Shown: positions 14,640-25,800 of the stretch, one piece after another
How the letters are laid out: the number at the start of each line of letters is the position of its first letter
Numbering within the stretch: the stretch's first letter is position 1
Source: Burhinus oedicnemus
Lineage: Eukaryota > Chordata > Aves > Charadriiformes > Burhinidae
DNA length: 64,000 bases
Assembly: GCA_008921705.1 (NCBI GenBank)
Contig: VFFE01007653.1
Coordinates: forward strand, 1,405,209-1,469,208
Direction: 5' to 3'
Made by a program: the position numbers and the translations under genes
The notes under the pieces: model-generated
What the model was told of the DNA's origin: nothing
What the model saw: only the letters and a program-made list of their open reading frames with translations
Databases searched by the model: none

Positions 14640-17100
14640 GTATTACTCAAGGCTGAACTTCAACAAACTAGCCTGAGGCATGACCAAATACTGAAATCTA
14701 CAAAACTATCACTGGACTAAGTTAACACATAGTAAAGTAGTTTACTGGGCAGGAGTCAGCATCCACCCAAACCTGCACTTACATGTACAAAATAATGAGT
14801 TATGTATCAATAATTTCACAGTCAGTGAAAGAAGCTGGCAAGAAAAAGACTGAAGAGGAAGCAATATTTTAGGAGTAAAGAAGCATGGTGATGACGTGAA
14901 AACTTTTGAGAATTAGCATGACTGTGACTTCGTAACGGAAATTAAACAATTGGCTACATTCAGCTACATAAGTCAGAACAGCTCTAATACCACAAGGATG
15001 GATAGATAGGATCTAAAACTAATTAAAATCAGAAGTAAAATACTGATTAAAGAAAATGTTAATACAGGGGGCAAAGGGAAGATGGGAGTAAGGGTATGAA
15101 AATGAACATTACCTCAAAAAGAAGCAGAACTGAAAGATTATGTGCATTCTTGACTAAAGCAACCAGACGAACTCCATCTCAAAACTCCTAAGGCTCTCCT
15201 CCGTGAAATCTCAGCTTTGGTAGCAAATATTTTCCATAAATTTCCCTAATTAGTGGAGGCACAATATAAGTGGATAATAGGAAATTAACATCCATATCCA
15301 AAGAACAGGGAGGTAAAGCACACTAGACAAGATGACCTATGTTAGCCAAACCTCAATGACATTTAAGGTTTTAGAGCAAATTAAGAAAGGTAGCCTAATG
15401 AAAGGCAGAGTGAAACAGAAATTGGAGAACACAAGTGTATCAAAGGCAAAGCCAGGCCAATGTATTATTTTTCCTTAGGAAGAAAAGGAAGCTTCTTAAA
15501 AAGCAAGCAAAGGAAACAAATGTTGATAAACACCAGCTAGCACCTTGTGGAGGATTACTTGCTTAATCAGAGAAGGGATTATTGCAAGAACTGTTAAGAA
15601 GGCGTGCAAGCAGCTACAGGAGAGCTGACAGTAAGCCGTGCTGTAAGGACAACTGTCACTCTGGAGGGACAATCCCCTCGCATTTGTCTTAGAGCATCCA
15701 TGTTATTTCATATTCTCATTAATAGTCTGGGGTAAAGGATATAGGAGTCCACTGGTTAAATGTATCAATACAAACCTGAGGAGTAGGAAGAGAAAAGCAG
15801 CAGAATACGCTTCAAGAAGCAGGTCTCAGAGCCTGATTAACGAAAGCACTGAGCCTCCCACACCGGAACTGACCCCTCCAGCTCAGCATTTCCTTGACTT
15901 CACAACAATAGGATGCCTTCCTCTTTTGTGTAGCAGGGAAGTATCCCAAAGAGAGTTCGCAGCCAAGCAGCTGGAATCAAGGAGGATGGGGATACATTAA
16001 CCGAACATTTCAAAAGAAGTGTAGACTTGGAGAGTCTCGGCACAGTTTTACAAAGGCAAGTCCTCCTCTACAAACCTCTTTGAGTTCTCTGGATGGATCA
16101 GCAAGCATGTGGAGGATGACGTATGGTTGACAGATAATCCCTCTGAATTTTTAACACATCCACCAAGGACTTCTAAGGAAACTCAGCAGCCATACCATCA
16201 AGACAATCAGCTTATGCCAGGGAGCGAGGTGTCAGGCAACATTTTTCAAGGGCCTGCACTGGGACTTGTGGTGCTCAACAAATTCAGAGTGCTCTGGAAA
16301 CAGCAATGTGGTGACAAAGTCTGCTGATTCTTATTTATTCAGTATAGTGAAAAAGGGCAATCTTCAACAGTTTCAGGAGGATCTCATAAGGCTGAATGAC
16401 TGGATAATAATACACAGATTAAATTCAGGGCAGACAAACACAAAGTCAGCCCCAAAGGAAAAAAATATCCTAATTTCAGATGTCAAATGCTGGTTTCCAA
16501 GCTGACCATTACCACTCAAGAGCAAAATTTTGAGGTTATGATAAATAGTTCCATAAATACATCAACTTACTGCTTGCTAGCAGTCAAAACAGCAAACTAA
16601 ATATTAAGAATTGTTGGAGAAGGAAGACAGAATAAAACCAAGAACATCACTATGTCCCTGTACAAATCCAGGGTTTATCCACAAACTGAATACTGTGTGC
16701 AGTTCCACTACTCTCATCTTCAGCAGTACATAATAGAGTTGGGAAGGGTTCAGATAAGGGACAACAGAGATGCTCAAAGGTGTGGATTGTTTCCGCTAAG
16801 AAACAAAAGCTTTATTGGTTATTGTTTCAGACTCTTCAGTCTGAAAAAGAAACAACTGAGGAAGAAAATTATAGAGGTCCACAAAAGCATGGACACCCCA
16901 CAGGGACAGAGGCACAGCATCTGGCAGACAACTCAGAAAAGGCAGTGGGGGCTGGCTGTCCAGGAAGGGCAGTGTAGCATTGTACAGAAAGAGTAATTTG
17001 GCCAGCCAAGGTCTGCAGGGAGAGATAATGTCTCATTAAATCAAACACTATAGTTGGAGAAGAGATAACAAATTTCTGGGCATGCCCATCCTTCCTCAGG
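14640..17100 (+). mobile_element. Very old CR1-like LINE remnant (ORF2 / reverse transcriptase region)
   Basis: The sequence collinearly follows the 3' two-thirds of an amniote CR1/L3-type ORF2 but is riddled with stops and indels. Recognisable landmarks include ccatctcaaaactcctaagg and ctcagctttggtagcaaat near 15180-15220, ttttagagcaaattaa near 15370, a degenerate palm segment near 15700-15760 (tcattaatagtctgggg), aggctgaatgactggat near 16388-16410, and cactcaagagcaaaatttt with agcagtcaaaacagcaaac near 16513-16600. It continues through gaatactgtgtgcagttcca near 16690 and attatagaggtccacaaaag near 16870. The order matches a single plus-strand insertion. Ends are approximate and the subfamily is not determined. 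Confidence 0.7.
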
Positions 17101-20100
17101 TTATTTGGCATCTACCAGGCTATACATCTGTCAAGAAAATGTCTCTTTCAAGGCCAGTATTGAAATGTCCTAAACCTTTCCCTTTTTCTAGTGACTTGGT
17201 TGGTTTTCGTTCACAGAGCACAACACACGTCAGTTGTCGTACTGTCCTCATGGTGTCCATGTGCTGGCTGAAGCCCAGATGATTTAGCTGAGGTGGGAAT
17301 GGAAGCACTGAGAAAGATACCTCTGCCTATAGAGCATCATTTCTTCAGGACAGCTTCCTATCCTATCCCCACAACAGTTTTCGTCTTTTCAGTGTGTTGG
17401 GATGTCACTCCAGACACCACAATAGATGGAAGCACAGCAAGAAAATCACTGCAGTTACTAGCAGACAAAGGCAAAGACATAAATGCATCTTTGTAGCACA
17501 GTTTATCCTTTTGTCTGCTCTCAAAAAGGCATGAAAGCCTTCTGCTGAACCACTTTTACGTACCTCATGCAAACACAAAATCTACCCTCTACCCTGGCGC
17601 CTCATCAAAAAATACAGCTCTGGATATATACAAGCTGCAAAAGTGCTGGTCCTTCAAATTGAGACTCACTTCATATTTAACTGCATGCCATTATTTTTTC
17701 CTAAGGCACAACATACACAAAGAAAGGATCCCCCTGCACGCACTTCTCCAGCTCATTCTATAAGGAACTGGAGCCTGCGGCTCAAAACTGCAGCATCTAC
17801 ATTAGCATGAACACTGGGCAGTGCAGGAAAACCTTAGTCAATTCTCACTGAGTTCATCAGTTAGAAATTTTTTTAATTTATAAAAAAACAGAAAAGGGAA
17901 GAGCACTTCCCTCTGTAACAGGAGTGCTTAATAGTGTCAAGATAGCAGGGCAGCTGTACAGTCTCGTTTTTCTGGTGGGCAAGACATATATGTAAGTGAT
18001 ATTATTCAGCAGTGTCTGTGCATCTGTTCATGCTGCTGTGTTACAGGCTGATAAGGAAGCAATGGAGCAATCCGTAAGAAAGTGCTGTAGCTGAGCTCTC
18101 ATCTGAGCCATATGCTATGATGGTATCTTCTCTGATTTAAAGTCCAGTGCATTCAGTTCTTATTACATGCAGCCTGGAAGCACTCTGCATTTTCCCTCCT
18201 CTGTAGCAGTCCCGTGGAACAAGAGCTTTTTATCTTACCATGTCTCTCCTGGCCCTCCCAGAAGAGAAATCTTTAACATTACAGAATGATAGAGTATCTG
18301 TTAAATGCAAGGCTACCAAGAAAGAATTATTTGTTCTCATGCTTATCATTCCATTATTGGAAGTTAAATACATTTGCCATCTGTTACCTCAATGACCTGC
18401 AAAGCACATCGGTAGAGCTCTGCTCATGTTGGCATGACCTGTGATCACTCTGGAAGTCTTTGTCAGAAAGAGCATTAGCAAGAAAAGGAAACAAGAATGT
18501 CCTGACAGAATTAGTGGAATTGCCAGAACACGCACCAGGGACATAGTCATTAAAATGCTGCAGAATTAATTTCAGTCTGGAAATTATCCATGACCTAAAT
18601 GTCTTTCATAGATTACCAATTCTAATGACTTTTTGCCTAATAGCACATTAAAAGCAGTTTTCCATCATTTTTAATTAATTGTTGAAAGCAAACAAACATC
18701 CAAATGTCTGATAGCATAGCCTCAATTCTGTAAACCCAGGTATGCGTTTAATTTTACTCACATGAGTAGCTGTTTTAACATCGTACATACAAAAAGCCCA
18801 GGAAACCAACTACATTTATCTGCACTTGCAAAATCAGAGCCAAGGATCATCACCAACCTTCTCTCCTCACAAACAAAAATATGTCCTTTCTTTTTGTTCC
18901 AGAGCACTTGTGGTGGAGACTGGTTAATCTCTGTGTTGTGAGGTCAGGGTAGGGGAGTGGGAGTTAGGAGAGAAAGAATAAAGTAAACATTTCACAACAA
19001 CCTCCAATGAAAGTTACCACAAGCCATGCCAGCACTGCCAGATGGATTGGGTAAATATGAATTTCAACAGATTTTCCTCAGAGATGTGGCCCTCGCCTGA
19101 AAAGCAACTCCATAAATGATTGTTTATGGTTTGGGTTTATTGCATCTCAGCAGCTTCAGCCTAGATATGCTCCATTTAACAGAAAACCCACAAAGCAAAC
19201 AAAATCCCTTTCTTAACTAAAAATTACTTCCCAGGAGGCATTAGAATGACACAAGATACAAATTTATCATAACCTGCCTTAGAACTATTCCTGAAGTTTT
19301 ATTGCTTTTCCTCCTTTCACATGCTAATTTGAAATTTAATGTTACTTTACAGAGTTAAGCAGCTGCTGTGTACAATTACAGAATGACTATGTGTCAGCAA
19401 GGTGCAGTGATTTTTATACATATTATATACAAGCACCTATACAGCACTGGCCCAAGACATGTGAAATTTCAAGCAAGTGAAGAGTGCATTGCAGTTAAGC
19501 AGAAATCAGTCATTATATATAGGGATTTAGAAACTGTGTGGCTGGTCAGGGCTTCCTGGGACTGCAGCCCTGCGGATGAAAGCATATATACTAAAGTATT
19601 ATCTGAACTAGAATCAACCACAGTAAGTTTCTGAGAGCAAATATTTACTAGTTGCATCTAAAGAGCTGAGGTATCCTTCAGACTTACAAGCCTTTATTCT
19701 GGGTTCTTACCACTAATTAAATATGTCAAAACTAGGTCCTTTCAAGAGAACAAATATAAACATAGGCTTATAAAAGAAGCTGCAAGCTTATTGCTTTAGA
19801 CCTTATTAATGAAGGGGTTTGGTGGCCTGGGAAGGTATTTCATGAAAATACCCAATGCAAGTTGAATGTTGGGCTGGATACAGTTATTGGCCTCTGCTCA
19901 GTCGAAACTGCTTTTGCTACCAATTATTACGATAAAGCAAAAATGGCAACACCAAAGTCCTCAGGTATCCCTGAACACAGTTTCCTGCCTGTTTAATTCA
20001 GGCTGCGAGTGCAGCATGGGAGTTTCACAGGTCCCTCTGCCCCTTCCAGGAGGAGCTCATTAGCCAGGCATCAGGGCCAAGTCTTTTTTATCTACCATCT

Positions 20101-20930
20101 GCCCCAGATGAGAGGCTGCCACACAGTGTTTTCCACCTCCACTCCATGTTTCCATTCTGTCTCTCTCTTCCACAGACAAAAGAGATAAGCAGACCTTCAC
20201 TGTAAAAAGCTCAAGACAGCCACACGTGGCAATGCGCAGAGGAAAACAGAGCAAAATCCACAAGGAGGTCCCCACAATTTCAGTGCAGCCAGAATTACAG
20301 CCCCCAGACCTCCACTTCAGCAGCATCCTTCCAGCTCGTGCTCAAACTGCAGGAGGAAACTGTTATTAAGGTTGAAAAGTCAGTACATGCAAGGTGAAGA
20401 ACACCAGAATTAGAGTTGTGTTTGCAATGTAGGTGGAACATGAATGTGTTTTCCTAGCCAAGACAAGTCTGATGTTTTGGAATTGCTTCTCAGCTTGATT
20501 TGAGGTAAAAATCTGACATTCTGAAAATTGCTATTGTCATAGTGTTTTCTTTTAGTATTTTCAGAACATTTTGTTCTCATTTTCCCCTTTTCATTTTATG
20601 AATTCATTCATATAAACTAAATCTTTAGGGTGAAACATTGTTTTCCACTAAAAAAAAAAAGTTTGGCCTCTAAATGAAAAGAAAAAAGATGGACAATTCT
20701 GGACAATTTTGAAGTTTTTATCCAGAACTATCTGATTGGATGGTGCTGTTAAACAAGACCTTTCCCTAACACTGTTTTTGCTCGATGAGCATTTCTGATT
20801 CTCCTTGTGGAGGACATACCCTCATGTCTTATCTACTGCCCACTATTCAAACTGCACTTAGACAACATAATTGTTACTCTCACGCCCAGCTGTGACCCCC
20901 TCTTCTCCACCATACTCAACATATTCTTGC
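17101..20930. other. Intergenic DNA, no gene recognised
   Basis: AT-rich sequence has no recognisable coding exon. Stretches such as 18540-18720 are complex in composition and rich in TAAT-type motifs, as in many non-coding elements of vertebrate gene deserts. Conservation cannot be assessed here. Confidence 0.5.
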
Positions 20931-20935
20931 CCCAG
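20931..20935. repeat. Left target-site duplication of the solo LTR (cccag)
   Basis: Five bases, cccag, immediately precede the TG of the LTR and are repeated exactly after its terminal CA at 22811-22815. Confidence 0.85.
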
Positions 20936-21159
20936 TGTCCTGGTTTCAGCTGGAGTTAATTCAGAGTTAATTTTCTTTCTCATAGCTGCTGTGTTTTGGA
21001 TTTAGTATGAGAATCCTGATAACACATATTGTTTCAGTTGTTGCTAAGTGATGTTTACATTAGTCAAGGAATTCTACAGCTTCCCATAGAAGCTGAGAGG
21101 TAGCATAGACAGGACAAGCTGGCCAAAGAAATATTCCATGCCATAGATGTTATGCACAG

Positions 21160-21167
21160 TATATAAA
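21160..21167 (+). promoter_or_regulatory. TATA box of the LTR promoter
   Basis: tatataaa lies about 225 bp into the LTR, in the position expected for the U3 promoter of this family. The CR1 insertion about 95 bp downstream would disrupt any LTR-driven transcript. Confidence 0.6.
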
Positions 21168-21262
21168 TGGGGGTTGGCCAGAGGCAAGAAATCATTCCTG
21201 ATCACTGCTTGGGAGAGGCTGGGCGACCAATCACTGGGTGGTGAGAGCAACTTGTTTTGCAT

Positions 21263-22686
21263 CAGATGTTATTGCTAGACCACTCTCCATCATCTTTGGA
21301 AGGTCATGGGGAAGAGGAGAGGTGCCTGAGGACTGGATGAAGGCCGACATTGCTCCAATCTTCAACAAGGACAAGAAGGAGGACCCAGGGAACTACAGGC
21401 CGGTTAGTCCCACCTCTGTCCCTGGGAAGGTAATGGAGCAACTTGTTCTGGATGTCATCTCGAAACACGTTGAAGAACAGGAAGTTATTGGAAGTGGTCA
21501 ACACGGATCTACCAAGGGTAAATCATGTTTGACCAATCTCATAGCCTTCTATGATGTTATAACTGGTTGGCTGGATGAGGGGAGAGCAGTAGATGTCATC
21601 TACCTTGACTTCAGCAAGGCTTTTGACACTGTCTCCCATAACATCCTCATTAGGAAGCTGAGGAAGTGTGGGCTAGACAAGGAGACAGCGAGGTGGATTG
21701 AAAGCTGGCTGTGTGACAGAACTCAGAGGGTTGTGATTAACGGAGCAGTGTCAAGTTGGAGGCCTGTAACCAGTGGTGTCCCCCAGGGATCAATACTCGG
21801 TCCAATCTTGTTCAGTATATTCATCAATGACCTGGATGAGGGGACAGAGCTTATTCTCAGCAAGTTTGCTGATGATACCAAACTGGGAGGGGTGGCTGAC
21901 ACTCCAGAGGGCCACGCTGCCATCCAGCGTGACCTGGACAGGCAGGAGTGCTGGGCAGAGAAGAACATAATGAGGTTCAACAAGGGCAATTGGAGGGTCC
22001 TGCATCTGGGGAGGAAGAATATTAGGCATCAATATAGGTTAGGGGTGGACCTGCTGGAAAGCACTTCTGAGGAGAAGGATCTGGGGGTCCTGGTAGATAG
22101 TAAATTATCCATGAGCCAGTAATGTGCCCTGGTCACCAGGAAGGCCAAGGGAATCCTGGGCTGCATAGGGAAGAGCGTGGCCAGTAGGTCGAGGGAGGTC
22201 ATTCTCCCCCTCTACTCAGCACTGGTGACGCCACAGCTGGAATACTGTGTCCAGTTCTGGGCTCCCCAGCTCAAGCGGGACAGGGAACTACTGGAGAGAG
22301 TCCAGCACAGGGCAACAAAGATGTTTGGGAGATTGGGAGCATCTCCCTTATGAGGAAAGGCTGAGAGAGCTGGGACTCTACCCTGGAGAAGAGAAGGCTG
22401 AGGGGAGACCTTATTCTTGCTTTTAAGTATCAAAAGGGTGGATTGAAGGAGGATGGGGGCAGACTCTTTTCAGTGGTTCCCAGTGACAGGACGAGGGGCA
22501 ACGGGCACAAGTTGGAACACAGGAAGTTCCATTCAAACACAAGAAAAAACTTCTTTACGATGAGGGTGACAGAGCACTGGAACAGGCTGCCCAGGGAGGT
22601 TGTGGAGTCCCCTTCTCTGGAGATTTTCAAGACCCGCCTGGATGCAGTCCTGAGTAATGTGCTCTAGGCATTCCTGTGTCAGCAGG
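21263..22686 (+). mobile_element. CR1 LINE, 5'-truncated, inserted in the LTR; 3' end lost in the gap
   Basis: The LTR sequence switches near 21263 to CR1 ORF2 (gatgttattgctagaccact, with ctccatcatctttggaaggt following). The element runs on the plus strand through the reverse transcriptase and the C-terminal region to ctctaggcattcctgtgtca and into the N gap. The expected CR1 3' tail with its octamer repeats is not visible, so it must lie in the gap. It is 5'-truncated, as most CR1 copies are. Confidence 0.92.
21265..22667 (+). pseudogene. CR1 ORF2 reverse-transcriptase remnant, disabled
   Basis: The open segment encodes the CR1 reverse transcriptase core: [31 protein letters not shown], the [13 protein letters not shown] motif and the catalytic FADDTKLGG box with both aspartates present. 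A TAA at 22120-22122 interrupts the frame where related copies read a glutamine (a single C-to-T change). The frame reopens after it, then breaks again near 22320-22340. The C-terminal part ([34 protein letters not shown]) is in another frame and ends at a TAG near 22665. No endonuclease domain remains. Confidence 0.85.
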
Positions 22687-22706
22687 NNNNNNNNNNNNNN
22701 NNNNNN
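22687..22706. other. Assembly gap, 20 N
   Basis: Twenty consecutive N lie between the CR1 3' region and the last 104 bp of the LTR. Missing sequence should include the CR1 3' tail and an internal part of the LTR. A round 20 is likely a placeholder rather than a measured size. Confidence 0.98.
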
Positions 22707-22810
22707 CCTCTCCTTTTCTCCCTCTTCTCCATACTTTACTGGAGGCAGGTGGGGAGGAGTGGGCAAGCATCTGCATGGTCCTAGTTGCTGGCTGAGGTTA
22801 AACCATGACA

Positions 22811-22815
22811 CCCAG
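22811..22815. repeat. Right target-site duplication of the solo LTR (cccag)
   Basis: cccag directly follows the terminal CA of the LTR and equals 20931-20935. Confidence 0.85.
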
Positions 22816-25800
22816 TTAAATCTTTTCTTTTAGCACCGTTTTATAGCCACTGCTTCACTCCTTTCTGCTCATCACAAGGGTATTTTTATTTCCCAGCCCA
22901 GGCTGTCCCTTGCTGGGTTTGCTCTCCCCAGCTGCTCACGTCTCTTCCCATCCAGCATTCCCTGCCTGCAACTCACAGGCAAAACCTTCTCCACGCTCCA
23001 CTTACCCCATTCATAAATAAATACATGCACAAGTCAGCTTGAGACAGACTCCTGACACACATAGTTTCAGCCCATGCAGTTAAAGTCTGTAAAAGTAATA
23101 AGAAACAAAGAAGTCTTCTAATGGAAAGCATTAAGCAGCCTTAATAAATAATGTAATTTTTTGCTGCTGAAGGAAGAGTCAGGCTTTCTACAACATGAAC
23201 CTGACTCCACTTCTTAGAGGGTGTTTTCCGGTCTTTTACCTCTCTCCCCACACCTGCCTATTGTGCCTCTTCCCACTCCTTTAGTCTGTCCTGTTCCTTC
23301 CCACATTTCAGCCAAATGCCAGGTCTCATCAAAATAGGTCAAGGCCTGACTAACTGTCCTCTACAGAAGAAGCAGTCATTGTGTCACTGCAAGGGCAAGC
23401 TCAGGTATCCAAGAATTCATGGCAAGTGATGTCAGCACTTCTATTTATTATTAGTTCATGGATTTTAGGAATATAAACTAACATATTTTACCCTAGCAAG
23501 GTAAAGATCTCCTTCTCATTTGAAGTGAGTCTGTAAAGCAATTAAGGATCATAGGCAGTGGTTATTGGTGGTACGGACTCCGGAGATGCATTATTGAAAG
23601 CAACAGCCCTTGGTAGGTCAAAGACTCCATATTTCAAAACCTGCCTACATGTTCAGCAGCTGGAAATCATGCTGCTGCTGTGTAAAGGCGAATTACTGCA
23701 GGGAGGGGACACACGCCAGGCGGGACCAGAGAGGCCTCTCGCACTGCTGTCCACCAGTGCCAGCATATTCTGAATTCACTGGCTTTGCCCAAGGGAAAGA
23801 GGTCAACATCTCCTGCTGTGTGGCACAGGCAAGAGAGAGTTACTGTCCTCCCACATGGATATAATATGTCTTTCAAATGACAAGCAGAAAAGTATGTGGG
23901 GGGAACACATAAAGAAATTTTTACATTTGCTACTGAGTCACCCAGCATCCTGTCACAGGGGTCAGGTGGTTTTTAGTGTAACAGACAATGACAGAAGCAT
24001 CCCAGAAGTAGCACATAGTAACCAAGGTGAATAACAGCTCAGGCTGGAGGCGCTTGGTTTCCCATGGCTGACGCTGCTCACGCTACAGCAACACCTGAAG
24101 CGGCTCTGAGGGTTGTTTTCTGCCAGGCACCGAATGAGCCCAGAGCCAAAGGACATCCCCGGCAGTCCACGGGGATGGAGAAACAGAAACCTGGAGAAGC
24201 AGAGCTATGCCTGGTGTGGCGGGACATTGGCAGACTTGCAGCCTGTCTGTATTGCAAGTCGCTCAAGGAGCAGCTTACAGGCACCTTCCAAAACGTGATG
24301 GCAGCACACAAGGATTAGGAGGAAGCTCTGCAATCTGGCAAAGGCTAAACCTCTGTCAGTTGCCCTTGTCTGGGAATATAGCAGCACACACGCTGCACCA
24401 CAGCTGGTGACTTGGCGCTAGCTAGGAGAAGAGACTGCTCCAGCAGCTTCAAAACTTGGTGTTATGTTCATTAAAAGGTGTCCTTGGGGGTGATAGATAA
24501 GAAAAATACTACTCTGGGCTATTAGTTGTTATCTGATTTAATTAAAGAGCTGCATAGTTGTGTGCTGATAAATACGTAGACAATGCTAAGCATCCACAGA
24601 AGTTACTTATTCCCACACCTTTTTTTCCACCTTAGGAGGGTATTAGAAGCACATTTGAACCAAAGAGTTCATCATCTCTGAAATGGAAAAGACCTACTTT
24701 ACTTCATGAACGAGGTCAACAACTGCAAAATAAAAGTGTGCCAAGGAATTCTGAGACCCTGATACATCTAGCAAAAACCTGAAACTCAGAAAGAGTCTGT
24801 TCACCTGGAATTAGGCTTGAAAACAATTTCCAGTGTACAGTTGTGCAGTAAGAGCCATCTAGTAGTGACAGAAGTCATTGTTGTGAATTTAAGGGCTCAG
24901 ATATGTTACCTTAAGATGCAAATATAGCTAAGATGGCATGACTAGTGTGTTGCAAGAAAAAAAAACACGTGTAGAGACTCAGCAGAGTGCAAGCTTTAAG
25001 GCAGAATGAACACTTCGCATTAAGCCCAGTATGCACCAGAACCAGGGCAAAATAATAGAGGAACGCAAGTGGAATTTATAAAACAAGCTAACCTTTTAGA
25101 AAACACCATTTCCAATGCTTCATTTTCACTGCTAAGCCTGGGGGCTTGCAGGCCACTGTTCTCCTTTATGGAGGACCAGTTTCCCGGAGACCAGGACTCA
25201 GATCCTGCATCCAGAAAAGAACTTGGCACTGACTCCTGCACATCCTCCACCATCCCGCTCCCCATCCTGCCGAGCACAGTACTAGGGTCAGTCACAGATG
25301 CTGGGAGGCTTGAGCAGGGCCAGAGGGAAACAAACCATCCCCTGGCACTCCCCAGCAACAGACTGAATTAGGCAATTGATGAGGAAGCTGTGGAAAATCA
25401 AAGGCTGAGTAAAACCTAGCAAACATAGAAGTCTTGATCCATTCCAATGGCTGGCAGCAAGTTCTCAACTGCGTTTTCTCCCTCTTCACAAACACAACTG
25501 TGACATTTAAAAAATTGCCCTATGCTGTCCTTCTGTCCTCTGCCTTCCCAACACATACTTTTGCTAATCACCCTTATTGCACAAATTGCAAGGGGGTCTG
25601 ACAGATTTAGAGGAAAAGCAGAGCATATCAAAATAGTTAAACTGTCTTCACTTTGTTTAATATTTTTTGACTACTTCATTGCATAATATTATAAAGTCTG
25701 GGTTCAAGTCCATTAGCTTAAAACAGCAGAAAACAAACAATGAGCGATGAGCTTTGTCAGGATAAGATGCACGCTAAAGACCATTTCATTTCCATCAACC

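Larger units (their letters stand above)
20936..22810 (+). mobile_element. Solo LTR of an avian ERVL-like retrovirus, split by a CR1 insertion
   Basis: The element starts TGTCCTGGTTTCAGCTGG and ends GGTTAAACCATGACA, the TG...CA termini of a widespread avian ERVL-type LTR. The 5' part (20936 to about 21262) contains gagttaattttctt, ataacacat, tgtttcagttgttgctaagt and a TATA box. The 3' part (22707-22810) follows an assembly gap. The middle is a CR1. No gag, pol or env sequence is present, so this is a recombined solo LTR. The perfect 5-bp flanking repeat fixes both outer ends. Confidence 0.88.

Noticed and set aside
21238..22122. 294-codon frame with the ATG at 21238 as a real start
   Set aside because: The ATG and first codons lie in LTR sequence; the frame enters CR1 ORF2 near 21265, so the start is accidental.
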